Assembly: GCA_012932295.1 (NCBI GenBank)
Contig: JAAONU010000001.1
Coordinates: 49,759,134-49,823,133 of the forward strand
Direction: 5' to 3'
Length of the DNA: 64,000 nucleotides
Origin: Cyclina sinensis
Lineage: Eukaryota; Mollusca; Bivalvia; Venerida; Veneridae
Shown: one piece after another, positions 12,901 through 24,745 of the stretch
Layout of the letters: each line of letters starts with the position of its first letter
Position numbering within the stretch: position 1 is the first letter of the stretch
Made by a program: the position numbers and the translations under genes
The notes under the pieces: model-generated
Databases searched by the model: none
Seen by the model: only the letters and a program-made list of their open reading frames with translations
Told to the model about the DNA's origin: nothing

Positions 12901-15900
12901 ACCATTTCCTCATGTCCCTCTCTGGCGGCCTCCATTAACGGTGTATAGCCCTCGTCATTCACCTCTTCCAAGTTAGCTCCACGCTCTATCAACAGGTTAG
13001 CTAGCTCTACATGGCCTCCACAGGCTGCCAGGGTCAGGGGGGATTCAAAACTGTCTGCAGGCATGTTCACCTTTAAGAAAACTTCTCATGATATTTTCTA
13101 CCTAGTAAAACTTTGTGAGGCTATTATTTAAGTTGTATTTTTTTAAAACAACTGTCAGGTATAGTTTGCTCAATCATAATTCCTGACAAATACAAGTACC
13201 AAACCCAGTTATCTCACTTATGAGATATATCAGTAAGTTACAGTCGCTAACAAGTCTGCAACAATAAAGGTAGAGATTTTCTTCCATATATACACTGAAG
13301 TTCATTTACATATAAAGTATTTGATTGATATCAGTCAACATTTACGGAAAAGTTTCTGGTTGTTATTTTTGTTTAAGTTAATTAAGCCTTCCAGTTTTTC
13401 TTATTTACCTGTGCTCCACTATCTAGTAGAAGTCTGGCCACTTCCACATGACCATCCATGGAAGCTTCCATCAGAGCTGTGTGCATCTCATCCGTCTTGT
13501 GTTCCTGGTCTGCTCCTGCTTCTAGTAAAAACTTCACCATCTCTAGATGACCTACAAACACACACATTAGTATGACACTAGAACATCAAACTAACATTAT
13601 TTGTCACACTGATACTTACAGTCTAAAAATTTGAAATTTCTGAGATAGAGGCAGCTAGGACTTGTAGCTGAAAATGTATGGTGATGGATTGGCTGCCTTA
13701 GCACACATACACCTGTTACTGAAACAGATGCATTCTGGACAAACTATGAGGTTATGTGATATACATTCTATACAACAGAACTGTCCACAGAAATTGTACT
13801 ATTGATCAAACTTATCAAAAACTTATCAGAAATGTCACATTCAAGAATTTTCATATAATATATACCTTTGTAGCATGCTAAAGTTAACGCACTTTCTTTA
13901 AATTCATTAGAGTGTGTGTTGATGCCTGCGCCATTGTTTAGCAATATGGCAGCTACGCCAACATGTCCAGCACTGGCGGCCTCCATCAAGGGGGTGTGGC
14001 CATTCTCATTGTGTTGTTCCACGTTGGCACCAGCATCTATCAGTACTTGTACAACATCTTCATAACCACCACATGCAGCATAGTGCAATGGTGTATTACC
14101 TGCCAAAAAAAATGGTTACAGAAAACTGTAAACCTCCTATTTAGAAACACCCTTGCAGTTAATATAAGACTAGATGTGTAGCTATGTGATCAGACTGAAA
14201 TGTAAAGATAAGACAGATCTACTGTTTCTTTGAACATAAACTCTGAACAAAATATATGCAAAGGATTCCCTGAATAGCTTAGATTTTTTAGCTGAACTTG
14301 CTAAGGTAACAAAGATGATCTTAAAAGCTCTTTGCGGCCATCTTGTGATCAGGCAAGCAAAATGCTAAGTCAACAAGAGGATTCTATATGCATTTCGGCA
14401 AATCACAACTAATTTTAAATGAAACTTTTTCTTTGCACTTCCAAACATAGAAACATTCTACCTCACAACACTTACACTTACCAGCTGAAGATTGGGCATT
14501 CACATCTGCTCCATGTGCTATCAGCAATTTGACAATATCTACATAACCCCCACTGGCAGCCTCCATGAGTGGAGTACAATCCCCTTTGATTCCTCTATCT
14601 TCTACATTGGCCTTCATTGCTAATAAAACCTGAAAAAGATGTGTCAATAAATTTAAGTATAGCTGTTGGGCAATGACAAAAAACATTTAGTCTGGTAAGA
14701 CCTGCTTTAAATGCAAAAACTGATTGCAAAGTCTTTTAGGTATTAAACTACCATCAATGTATTCTTCAGCATTTGAGAGGTAAAAAGAGATACACTCTAT
14801 AAATAGCCAAACTTTTAATCTTCTCTGAATGGATTAATGAAGCAACTGCTGTAGAAGTTTTCCTATCAACTGTTCATATACATGTATACTGTATATCTTT
14901 TAGTAAATACTATTAGGCTATCAATCTGTCTAAACCAACAGTAAAAAACTCTGACCAAAAAACAGACCTGTGCAAGTTCATAGTATCCAGCTGAACAAGC
15001 GAGAGACAAGAGACTGTCACCTTCCTCTGTTGTTTCATGTACACTTCCACCCTCCCGCAAAAGTTTCCGCACAGTTGGTACATCTCCATCACTGCAAGCC
15101 TCAGCCAGTGATCGTTGGCTGGAAAACATGTACACATCTTATTTCAAGATGATAAGGTGTCACACAACATGTAAAAACTTTTCTAAATTCAACTCGCATA
15201 TTATCAATTAAATATAACTCACACTGCCACAATACATAATTTCTACTGTGACCATAAGGAGCAAGCAAACATCTAAAAAAAAAACGTTTTTACTACTGAA
15301 CCAGTTCTTTTTTGATAAAGTTATGATTTTATCATCTTAAATGTACCTTTATAATTTCAAACATAAACAATCTACTGAAAAAGAAAACACAAAGCCTTAG
15401 GAATCAAAGCAGCAGTACTAAGATCCATGTCTTAGCCTGTTTTTAGCAAATATCCCTATCCTACATCAGAACCTGATTTCTTACAAATAGTCAAGGTGTA
15501 AATTAAAAATCAAATTCTCCCAACGAATAAATTCTATACAGGTCAGTGATCCTAACCACTTAAACATCAAAGCTGACCTGAAACAACTAACCCTATTACT
15601 CACCTATCTGTGTTCCCTAACTGGCTCTGTTGCTCTGCTCTCATCCGATGCAGGGCTTGTGCTGCTTCATCCAGGGCACAACTCACAGACGACGTTAGCT
15701 TGCGCAGAACTTCAGGGTCAGTTAGGGCTTTTCCATCCGCTGTGGACAATTTTCCTATGCCTAGAAAATGGAGTTCATAATTCAAATGCAAAAGCACATT
15801 CCTTTTACATATGAAATACATGCCAAATCTCAACACTTCTAGTGGCGTATTTACTAAATAATTTAGAAACAAATTATAATATACTGAAATATTTCTAATT

Positions 15901-18900
15901 AGTAATTGTTAATAGCTTCTCCTTTCATACAAAAAGCAAACTCCAGTAACAATAAGTGAGATGTGAAAGATTAGAAAAACTTAATATCTCTTTATCTGGT
16001 TGGCATTGCAGAAACATCTACATCTTAACAATCCTTGGTTTCAAAGTAAGAACAAAATGTTTCATCGCTCTTTCTCCAAGTCTTTCAAAAAGGAAAGAAA
16101 GAAAAAGAGTTATCCAGTGTTAATCCATAACCCACACGGAATGGATTACTACTGACTTTTTTGCGCACTACAACAAACAATACTAATTCATTTATAAGTT
16201 TTAAACTTAATCTGTTTTGAAAGAAATACCAATGTTATCTTCAACGAAGCAACCATGCTTCTTTTTCATTTTTGAAACTGACTGCTAAAATTTTGTCAAA
16301 CATCTTACCTGCAGCTTCAAGCAGGGCCTCCAGTCTGGCATGTGTTTCTGGGTCTACAGTCACTGTATGTAGATTGGCTCCCTCCATGCTCTGTGGCAAC
16401 AAAAAATTAGGCTCCATTACTGGTTCAGGGTCCTCAGTGTCCAAGATAAATGAATCCACCTACAGAATAAGGGCAGCCTTACTGGTCAAAGTAATATTTT
16501 GGCCTATATTGTGAAGTAATGAATCATACAGTCCCTGTAATATTCCTAACCCCACTAACATTTAATGTTATACTTGAGGTAGCTAATGATAATCTTCAAG
16601 TATGTCAAAATACACCACATGCAGACCAAGTTATCAACCAACAACAGGTTATGCAAGAACATTATTGGTTCTGACTGAATTGAGTTTAGCACCCTCTAAC
16701 AGTCACTGATATCTGGCTAGCAGTTTACTGGGAAAAACCAGTACTAAAAGACTTTAAGCACTTGACCACAGAGACAGCTTATATAAGTTACAGTCTCAAT
16801 GTCAATGGTGTTAATTACTTATAGTACCTTTGTGTCACAAGTTTTATCTTACTGGAAAGAAACATTTTCAGCTTCTCAGTGCAACAGTACCAGTTTGTCA
16901 TCAGCTGCTCACAGGAGCAACTATAGCTCAACCTAGTATTAATGTACTTGTGTACCAAGTTCTTGGATTTTTGTTCTTATTTCTGCATGACATTTTGCTT
17001 TTTATTCACCAGATGTTAACAGAATATACTCAGAGGGAACCTGTCAAAATTCAAAGAATATTGTATAACTCGGAAATCATTAGCAAGGTTTGAATTACCT
17101 CTAGCCATATATAAATCAGTGCACTAATATAACTGCAGTCATCCCAAAACTCTGACCAACAGACATGTCCAGTAAAAATTCAGCAGGTCCGGTAAAATTT
17201 AGTCAAACACTGGACCGACTGTAAACTAAAATACTAAGTGTTTGAACTGTTTACTTTGCATATAATTCTCAGAGTGTTAGCCAAAGGCATCCAAATAATT
17301 ACACTGGTACCCTGCTAAATACATGTAAAACTATATGTTTTTGTAAAAAAAAATGCATGTCTCGGACTCTCCTAATTATTGAAACAGGGGCACAGAATAG
17401 ATGACAGAGGTCGGCTAGCGGGAAGTGTAGTTCCAAAATCAACAGGCTTCTTCTACACATTAAGGACAATCATACTATTAAGTTTGAAGACTCTGGGTAA
17501 AAGAGAACTTTAGTAATTGAGCGGAAACCATTTTTGTATTTACTGTCACTGTGACATTGACCTTTGACTGACTGATCACAAATTCAAAAGGCTTCTTCTT
17601 CTTATTAAGGACAATCATCCTATGAAGTTTGAAGACTTTTAGTCATATACAGTACAGCTCCCACGATATGTACATTTTTCTCTTTAACTCCATGGACTTA
17701 AGGAGGAAAATTGCGGACAAACTCTGAGAAAGTCCCTAAATCGCGGAGACGAAGTTTGTCTGATAACTGACGGTATTTACTGTGAAACGGCATTAAATCA
17801 ATCCTTCGCAAATCTCCGCAATTTGTTTATGCATTCAGTTGACCAAATTGTTTATTTTCTAGTGAAATTTTATATTTACTTACTCTTTTCATCTTCATGT
17901 TTTAGGATGCATTATATTTTGATTCGTTACAATGTTTTTACAACTGACCTTAAAATACAAGATATCATGTGTTGGTCTCATGACCTATGATCTGTACACG
18001 CACGCTATATTGTGTCTCAATCGTTAATTGGTTCCTAAATATAAGATATGACCTTTAACATTGAGTGACAGTAATTTTCCATTAATGGTTTTCACATTAC
18101 GTCACTTTACAAGCTTCAGACACCATGTGCTCTTTAGAGTGGGAAATGTACCATGCTTTTTCTGTGAAAACCAATTTTTTAATGATGTTCTGTGAATAAG
18201 ATATTTAATATCTTTGACATATGTCTGGATACTTTTTTTATTTAGACAATGTTGGCTTTGTTGACTGAACAGAAAGTTTGGTTTTGTACGAATCAATCAT
18301 TAATACTGAATGCGTGAAATGAGGGTAGTTGTAGAAAAGAAACACAGCTGATTTTGAATCTGCAATTTATTTTCAAGTCTTTAATCGGTCACGCTCTTGC
18401 GTTAATCCACTCTCAAATGAATTACTCGCAAATAAATTACAAATGATAATCAAACTGCGAAAAGTCAATAAATCTTATTTAAACAGTCAAAATTCCAACA
18501 AATGTGCGCTAATTTTGATGCAGTTGTGTATGAATGCTCCTATTTGTTTACGCAAAGAATGGCATTTCAAAGCAACTGCTTCACAAAACAGGTGATCATA
18601 TTTTCAGAAAATGAACTGACCAGTTTCAATCAACTTGTGTTAAACTGCTTTCATATTTTTAAGAAACCTAAATTGCTGCGACATCTGTATCGTCTAGGTG
18701 CTTGGCAAAAATAATTGATCGGCTTTGCTAAATAATGACAGGCGTTTTGAACAATCCAAAATAAACGTACACAGCAAATGTATTTTGAAATTATTTTTTC
18801 ACACCTTTAAATTGAAAATAATTTGTCAAAACTCTGATGATGTAACATTAAAATATTCGCGGAGAATCTCCGCGGTAACGCTCTAAAACACTTAAAAACG

Positions 18901-21900
18901 CGGAGATTGCATGTAAAATTAAATCGTGGAGATTCTGAGCGCGTGGATTGCGTCGACCGCGATCAAAGAGGAAGCACAAAATTTGTATGGTATAACGTTT
19001 TCCAATAAATTTCTTCAAAATACCCAGGTGTGTAACTTCACAGGCTGTCAACTATTCTTAGAAAATTTCATGCCTCTAGCAGTTATACATTTGGAGTTAC
19101 ACGTGACAGAAACCGGTCTACATATGGACAGCATAAACTGGAGAAAGAAACTAAATACATATAATAAACAATGTAATTAGAAAGAGCTGGAGCGTGAAAA
19201 AACCATACATATCATGGTTTTAATTAGCTGTTTTGTCGCCTTGACTTTGGTTTGTGTGTCATAAGTGTTCAATACATATGCATTTGTGAACAATGTAATC
19301 ACTGTTACAATAACCTTCAAATCTTAGCCATGACACGCAAACATGGATGAACTGAACAAAACATACAGGCCAAAAATTCTTTTAAAAATAATGCACATTT
19401 CCTCATCAGAACAGTCAGTTCATCATAACTCATGAAAATATTGGAGGACTGAATATAATGATCTCATTGCAATACACACTTCTTTGCTTTATTTATTTAC
19501 TGACTATGTCCATTTTTTTTTACAAAAGATGCAAGGAAAAACAATTACAGGTACAGTATACAGGTAGTAAAAATATTTTCATGGTTGAATATAATATAGC
19601 CGTGGATTTCCCTGATGAAAGGATATTTACTTTAGTTTTGCGATGTTTGTATTTTTTCGATCATATACAATGAATTTTATGTAAATTTCTAATTATATCA
19701 TTCAGAATAATTTTTAACTTATAAATGTCATAGGTTCTGAACTTCTTTATTTTCTGTGGAATAAATGTTAAAAACTTTCTATAAATATATTGTATATAGG
19801 TGGGGTAATACAGAGACAACATGCTACCGAGTGATGTCCTGCCTTTAGGACCCATGTTATAAGTCTCAACCCCATTTATTTCGTGGATTGCCTGCCTAAT
19901 TCAGCCTATTAAAAGGTCTCGAGTGAATGCACAATTTCAGTAGGTAAGTAAAAGTGTAAGAAGGGAAGGTACAATTTGATCGAAGGTCATTTTTGGTACA
20001 CTGACAAGCAGATAAAATGAGATTTCTTTAATTCTAAATGAAAAGTCAAATTTCTAACACACACAATGTATGAAAGAGATGTAACTGGAATATGAAAGTA
20101 ATTAATTCCTAATTTAATGTACCAGTTATGTCAATGAGTTGCTATTTAAGCACAGTATAAATGATAATTCTAGATCTGCTGAATAATGGCTATCATCCAC
20201 AAGTGACATTAAACTGAACCAACAATTAATTCACAGCCTCAGAATTACAGAAATAGCACATTATTTAAATGTATGTGCAATGTTACCAGGTCTGCATCTA
20301 CTGCAAGTTTGATACTTTTTGTGCTTACCAGTACAGAAAGAAAAATACTTCCGATAGTGATAGGTAGGTTGTCAACGTTAAAACCAATTTAACTTTAAAG
20401 GAGTGAATAAATGTTTATGACACTGCTCATTAAAACTTGAAATGAAGTTATTAGGGACAGTATGTTCCTTCCTAATCACTGAACTGACAGAATGTTTTAG
20501 ATCTTGTTTACATTTATTTCCGATCAATCTCAATTTTAACACAACTCTTTTTCAAAGGTTAAAGACTGCAAAATCGACAACTGCTGAATCTGCTTTCAGT
20601 AAAATTACTTAACTTTATTTCATCTTGAAGAATGAGATTACTGGACAGACTTTCAAGTTTGATACACATGAAACTGCTAAAATCAAGTATGTAGATGAAA
20701 TAATTATAAACCATTCAATATGTGCAGCTTGCCAAAAGCAAATGTAAACTTCCACTTACTTCACTATATGACATATTTTTTTTTCAGATATTTTGGAAAA
20801 GATTTTACCATATCTGTAGATGTCAGTCAACTGTATAATCCTATTTAGTTTTAATTACAGACTTTGTCCAGTATTTATTAAATTAATTTTGTATAAAAAC
20901 ACTGTGAGGCAAATTTTGTCAAAACATTGTATACTTCATTCATCTTTCATATTCATTACAGTGTACCAATATTTATTAAAATATTCCCAATAAATACACC
21001 ATACTGCATTTAAATTTTTTAAATATTATTGAAGGCTGTATTTGCCCACTCATAAAAATATTATATTTTATCATTCATAAGATGGAATCTATAAAGTTAT
21101 CTAAGTTGTTAAATACTGTATCTGAAGTTTAACTTCCAACAAAATACTGACAATTTCTAATTACTCTTCTTTATCTGGTTTTGTTGACCTGTAAAAGCAA
21201 CAATATAAATTGAATTTAATGTTCCAAACTCAAGGCATGGCAAAGGTTGCTTTTTTTAATATTCCAGTTACTGGAATGCTTAACTCTAGAGCTTGCTACC
21301 TCCTTCAATGTTAACATAACAGACTATTACATGTAGTTTCAAACTTTCTTCTATTCAGTCAAGAAAATTAAATAACTGGCAAAAAGCTCAAAACAGAAAA
21401 GAAAATGAATGGCATTAATGTCATCCACTGTAAATAAAGACGTTACTTTTTTATTCAAATTGGCTAAATAACCAGAATTATTTCCCTAAGCAATAATCTT
21501 AATTGTCCAGAATTGGTTTGCTAGCCTGTATTTCACTTTTGTGTAAAGAGCAATTTTTTTTCCCTTGACATATAACAGGATGAGAAGCTCCATCTATAAT
21601 GAATAATCTCCATGATATTTACGATCTTAAATTTGCAGTAAATACAATGTGTTACAGTTATTTTTATCTGATGCAAAAGAATATTAAATGTGTTTCTGTC
21701 GGTATGGTAATTTAAAATATTTATGTATCGCCTTTGATACCTTTTGTTTGTTTTTATGTCAACCTCAACATAAATGCCCAGCCTAGTATAACTTTGCACT
21801 AACTTGCAGTGTCATCAGTTTGATTCATTTCCATGTCAAAATTTACCTACTGTTTTAAACGATGTAACTATACATCTGCAAAGCAAATTTGGTGTACAGG

Positions 21901-22667
21901 ACTTCAATAAATTTCCACTGATTACTCGGTATGACTATTGACAAATGACACTTGAAAATTTCCATATCTAAGATTTGGCATATAAGCTAGGGAACTGATT
22001 CCTAAATAACAGAAGTATATTGTCAAAATGACCAGTTCTGAGTTCCCTAGCCAATGTCAAATAAACACCACCTTGTTTCTCTGCATGCAACTATTTCTTT
22101 AGTTCAAATATAATGCCCAGCTCTTTAAAAAAGGACAGTATCAACATTCAGATAGACTCAGTCCTACAGCAAATCTTAACTATTATTGTTCTCTGCATGC
22201 CAGTATTACTTCAGTACAAACATATGAGGTGCCCAGCTGTTGAAATGGCTTGCATCAGAAAAACTATGTATCATTATTAACTCAGATTAAGTCTTAAAAG
22301 GAAATCTTGAATTGTGTGGAAGTGACTAGACGCCTGAGGAAAAACATGCAATTTTCATTTTATTACATAAAATACTTTTTGGGTCACATGGTTAGAAAGG
22401 TGCAACACAAAGGCGTGTCCTTAGGAACAGATTTCAAAACATGACAACGTAATAGGCAAGATATTCTTTACATATTAGTACCTCTGATACTTCGTCATCG
22501 TCACTGCACGAGACATCAAGGCCAAAAGTGGACTGACTCGTGGGAACTTGCTGAATTTCTGGCAACGATTGGCCTGTCATGGCCGCTGTCTGGTTTTCTT
22601 GATCGATTTCAACAGTTTTTATTTCATTAACAGTGTCATTGCCTGTATTTTTCTCTTCATTCTGCAT
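203..22667 (-). CDS. ANKHD1: ANKHD1/ANKRD17 (mask) orthologue, 25 coding exons, 3' end outside window
   Basis: Large cytoplasmic/nuclear scaffold with ankyrin repeats and, in the family, one KH RNA-binding domain; known family roles are in Hippo/Yorkie co-activation, receptor tyrosine kinase signalling and antiviral signalling. Exons read on the minus strand: 22482-22667, 16309-16459, 15604-15760, 14968-15118, 14482-14629, 13866-14099, 13409-13551, 12881-13070, 12063-12254, 11676-11785, 11246-11333, 10727-10854, 10292-10435, 9435-10037, 8414-8837, 6025-6425, 5095-5692, 4635-4780, 4087-4229, 3194-3299, 2861-2968, 2399-2636, 1565-1761, 724-938, 203-327. They total 5326 nt and all phases agree. 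An in-frame TAA at 22695-22697 precedes the chosen ATG. Residue matches to vertebrate ANKHD1 run through both ankyrin blocks (for example SNEFKESALTLACYKGHL, AADKGHY, RYIATITDK). The last exon ends with PPTATTTSTLG, where the human protein also continues, so the KH domain should lie left of base 1. ANKHD1 and ANKRD17 are vertebrate duplicates; this is a single pre-duplication orthologue. Confidence 0.96.
1341..1521. repeat. Interspersed repeat with internal palindrome in mask intron
   Basis: A 180-bp segment in the intron between exons 23 and 24 contains CTGACCATGATCAGCCTGCA and, shortly after, its near inverse CAGTCTGATCATGGTCTGCA, then ends with TTTAGCAGGCTAAGGGTTAA. I recognise this pattern from bivalve genomic repeats; its class is not clear and no terminal repeats or target duplications are evident. 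Confidence 0.6.
1565..5220 (-). CDS. ANKHD1: mask exons 17 (end) to 23: second ankyrin block, 10 repeats
   Basis: Ten ankyrin repeats run from HDTALTLACAGGH in exon 17 to VSCLMAAFRKGHIKVVK in exon 23, ending in the family signature FPSDTELSRYIATITDK. With the first block this gives 25 repeats, the vertebrate number. Several stretches are almost unchanged from human, for example TGLTPLMEAASGGY and GRVLLDKGADVNAPPVPSSR. Exon 18 leaves through a GC donor, described separately. Confidence 0.95.
4230..4634 (-). other. GC-AG intron in mask (intron 18)
   Basis: On the minus strand exon 18 ends in codon GAG followed by GCAAGT, and exon 19 begins after TTTCAG with GTT GTT GAG. Only this junction joins GGRYE to VVELLLSRGANKEHRN, the arrangement seen in vertebrate ANKHD1, and it keeps phase 0. 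A GT lies four bases further (GTACTT) but would shift the frame. Confidence 0.85.
5095..6425 (-). CDS. ANKHD1: mask exons 16-17: glutamine-rich linker into second ankyrin block
   Basis: Exon 16 (6025-6425) and the first two thirds of exon 17 (5095-5692) are dominated by Gln with Leu, Ala and Pro. The runs are coded by mixed CAA and CAG, so they are not a pure trinucleotide expansion. Exon 17 then passes through a Pro/Ser stretch into LDAQTESNHDTALTLACAGG, the first repeat of the second ankyrin block, which closely matches the vertebrate protein. The vertebrate linker at this place is longer and far less glutamine-rich. Confidence 0.92.
6695..8225. mobile_element. Non-autonomous hAT-like element in mask intron 15
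   Basis: Perfect 12-bp terminal inverted repeats TAGGGATGGCAA (6695-6706) and TTGCCATCCCTA (8214-8225), with subterminal GAGTACT motifs at both ends. Flanking 8-mers CTATTAAG (6687-6694) and CTGTAAAG (8226-8233) agree at six of eight bases, fitting a decayed 8-bp hAT target duplication. No transposase is visible in the 1.5 kb interior; instead it carries a tandem repeat of about 154 bp. Confidence 0.75.
7732..8075 (+). repeat. Tandem repeat, about 154-bp unit, inside the hAT-like element
   Basis: The phrase CGGACAAAAAATAAGTATGA starts at 7741 and again at 7895, and a diverged CAGACAAAATTATGAC at about 8051, giving a period near 154. Each unit contains CAAAGGGCAATAACTC and a TGCACTGCACTGCTC phrase; a partial older unit precedes them from about 7620. 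The array ends in GGATGGACAAAGCGGCAAC and a GGGGAGCATAAAAA tail. Confidence 0.8.
8414..10037 (-). CDS. ANKHD1: mask exons 14-15: linker with coiled coil
   Basis: Exon 14 (9435-10037, 201 codons) opens SRVPIYGLANIVPPSEPDSH, matching the vertebrate VPTHTLAMVVPPQEPD segment, and ends with a charged coiled coil containing ILEELQKVERELQEK followed by a glutamine run. Exon 15 (8414-8837) is low-complexity Ser/Asn/Lys/Pro sequence with no recognised domain. The coiled coil is conserved with vertebrates; the rest is a disordered spacer. Confidence 0.9.
10292..15118 (-). CDS. ANKHD1: mask exons 4-13: first ankyrin block, 15 repeats
   Basis: Ten exons encode fifteen ankyrin repeats of about 33 residues, recognisable by repeated TPLMEAA, ALTLACC and LLxxGAD cores, from RSLAEACSDGD through GSTMVIEAAKGGHTNV. 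Fifteen is also the count in vertebrate ANKHD1. Exon borders do not follow repeat borders. Exon 8 has two possible overlapping donors (CATG|GTAGGT chosen, since only it keeps phase 1); exon 9 likewise takes TACA|GTAGGT. The block is a protein-binding solenoid. Confidence 0.95.
15604..16459 (-). CDS. ANKHD1: mask exons 2-3: conserved pre-ankyrin region
   Basis: Exon 2 (16309-16459) starts VDSFILDTED and ends with ARLEALLEAAG. Exon 3 (15604-15760) continues with IGKLSTADGKALTDPEVLRK and SSVSCALDEAAQAL. This alpha-helical stretch ahead of the ankyrin repeats is among the most conserved parts of the family. Splice signals are standard: GCAG|GTAAGA donor, TCTAG and TGTAG acceptors. Confidence 0.93.
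17434..17645 (+). repeat. Two-unit interspersed repeat, about 145-bp period
   Basis: AGGCTTCTTC followed by ATTAAGGACAATCATMCTAT and AGTTTGAAGACT occurs at 17444 and again at 17589. The layout, short imperfect direct units of about 150 bp, is like the repeats at 7732, 24262 and 25787, although the sequences differ. Confidence 0.6.
17739..18960. repeat. Candidate element bounded by CGCGGAGA/TCTCCGC clusters
   Basis: Inverted copies of a CGCGGAGATT-like motif cluster at 17742-17750 and 17805-17822 on the left and at 18857-18873, 18899-18909 and 18926-18935 on the right, about 1.1 kb apart. Clusters of short inverted motifs at both ends are typical of subterminal regions of non-autonomous DNA transposons. 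Exact termini and target duplications were not found. Confidence 0.35.
22482..22667 (-). CDS. ANKHD1: mask exon 1: start codon and acidic N-terminus
   Basis: Encodes 62 residues beginning MQNEEKNTG and ending CSDDDEVSE. The DDDEVSE end is the conserved anchor: vertebrate proteins read DEDEVSE followed by VESFILD, and here the next exon opens VDSFILD. The donor is GAG|GTACTA, phase 0. The N-terminus is much shorter than the glycine-rich vertebrate one. A further upstream non-coding exon cannot be excluded. Confidence 0.88.
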
Positions 22668-22870
22668 ATTTGCATAAATATTTATTTCAATCTCTTATCT
22701 TAATTCTTCAGTTTCTAGCTTCTTTGAGTGGCAATTTCCTATATTCATCGGAAAATTAATGAGTTGCCACCTTGACCGCCATTATAATCTGAAGTTCCCG
22801 GATGATGGTTAATGGGTAGACAACTCTACTGCTCACGCGCATGACCGAGAGGCTCGTGTTCGAAAATTCA
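22668..22870 (-). promoter_or_regulatory. mask 5' leader and probable promoter region
   Basis: The sequence directly upstream of the start codon, on the minus strand. It carries the in-frame TAA at 22695-22697 that fixes the first possible ATG. No TATA box is obvious; the transcription start cannot be placed. At 22806-22868 on the plus strand there is a tRNA-like stretch (TGGTTAATGGGTAG and TGTTCGAAAAT). Confidence 0.4.
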
Positions 22871-24261
22871 CCTCATTTTGTACAGATACATCTTTAGGAA
22901 AATATGTTTGTGGTATTGTTTTAATTTATGTGCATGTAACTATTCCAGAATCACATAGAAAATTATAATTCCGTATTCATTTCAAGGCGCTAGTGACTCA
23001 TACATGAGACTTTTTCTTTCTCTTTTTCTTCTTAAATGTGAGAAAACAAGATATATTCGGAAAATGCCTGATAGACTTGTGCAGCGAAAATAAAAAAACA
23101 AATCTGTTTGGCTAATATCTTACCTATTCATCGAAGCCTTATCTCTCGACCAGTAGGGACTGTAGCGTGTTGTAGCCAACCTTACCTTCGCAACTTCAGA
23201 ATAACTTTATCTTTTTTACGCATAGCACACTCATGCAAGATGACATTTGTAATGTATTACGACGAAGCGAGTCTTTTATCAATTCAGTATTAAGATCTGA
23301 AGAAAAAGTCACGATACATTGGGGAAATAATCGTCACAGAAATTCCAAAGTGGTAACCGTAACGACAACAAAGGTTTATTGGCAGCAGACGACCAATGTG
23401 AAGTTTCACACTGTTTTCAGTTCTTACTCATTTCAAAGATTTTACAAAATCTGAACTCAGTGGAATAGTTGGATACTTGATGAGTCATAATTATATGTAA
23501 ACTAGGGGACACTTTTATTCCACAATGTAGATCTACATATTTCAAGTAAAAGGGCTGTGGTCAAGAACAGTAATAGAATAAAACAGAAATCGGCACTATT
23601 TCCAAAGTTACTGATGTCTTCACGCTAGTAAAACTATTTTTTCTATACATGTTATTCAATTATGTAAGCACTAATGTCAACGTCATGACGGTGGTTATTT
23701 TTCTTCCACTTTTTCAAAAAGGAAATAAGTATAATAGACTAAGACTGATTTTTTTAATGAATGAAAAGTATTAATCTTTTCATTAATTCTAATTGTAACT
23801 AGTTCAAGTGCATATTGTAAAAAATGCGAAACAAAAATAAGAAAAGAAAAAAAAACAACAACAAAAACAATAAAATGTATAACTCATTAAACAAAATAAA
23901 AACAAAACAAACAAAAAAAATGTATGACTCATTAAACTCCTTCAAATGTGAGTACAAGCCTTCATAGGTACAATTTTGATTGAAATATCAGAAAAAAATC
24001 TGCACGCACAATGGTCTGTTTCTTGTTGGAATGACGGTCTTCATTTCTTTTCAAGCCTCCTACGAAAATATGTTGGTTCCTATAAATTATTATCAGGAAA
24101 CACATTTGAGAGATCAGGTATGACTAGATGAAGAAGAACGAATAACAATCAAAATTGATAATATAACACTTGCATCATAACACGAATTCAAATGAATAAC
24201 AATAGATTCTTTCTGAGAAAACATATGTTTGCCACTGTCATTTACCATGAATAATACTAGC
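22871..24261. other. Intergenic, no gene recognised
   Basis: AT-rich sequence with only short chance reading frames. A-rich low-complexity sequence lies at about 23818-23925 (repeated AAACAAAA-type runs). Confidence 0.6.
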
Positions 24262-24745
24262 TATAACTGTTTTCAAATTTGGACTCTGCTAGAAACCATC
24301 TGACCAGTATAAGCCAATAATATGCGTAACTACACTTGCTAATGATCATTGCTGCGAAGTTTCTTCAAAATCTAACCAGAAGTTATAGAGATATGCCCAA
24401 CTGTATTCAAATTTGGACAAATTAAGGGACGTAACTTTGCTAAAAATCATTCGATCTGAACAAGACATAAAATGCATTACTACTCTCGCTTATAATCATT
24501 CCCGTGGAGTTTCCTCAAAATTCGATCAGCAGTTATGGAGATATAACCATGTGTGTTCAAATTTGGACAAATCAAGGACCATAACTCCACTAAAATCAGC
24601 CGACCGGAAAATGCCAAAGCTATGCTCATTTAGGCATGGTACCACTAAATCATAACAAGTTCAAATGAAATCCAACCAGAGGTTATGAAGAAGAAGCGCA
24701 GACAAACTTTGTGACAGACATACGGACTGAGTACAAAACAATATA
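24262..24745 (+). repeat. Interspersed repeat of about three 148-bp units
   Basis: CAAATTTGGAC followed by ATCAAGGACCATAACT-like text recurs at about 24268, 24408 and 24558; the accompanying CCAGAAGTTATAGAGATATG phrase recurs with changes at 24380, 24528 and 24676. The right end reads GACAGACATACGGACTGAGT then a G-rich GGGTGGGGTGGGGG tail. The phrase set is one I associate with clam genomic repeats. Confidence 0.65.

Larger units (their letters stand above)
16460..22481 (-). other. mask intron 1 (6.0 kb)
   Basis: The largest intron of the gene. It contains a two-unit interspersed repeat (17434-17645) and paired clusters of CGCGGAGA motifs (17739-17825 and 18855-18950), listed separately. From about 19050 to 22430 I see only AT-rich unique-looking sequence and no exon with homology or sustained coding potential. 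Confidence 0.8.

Noticed and set aside
24413..24655. Plus-strand 80-residue frame
   Set aside because: Lies in an interspersed repeat of tandem units; no coding signature.
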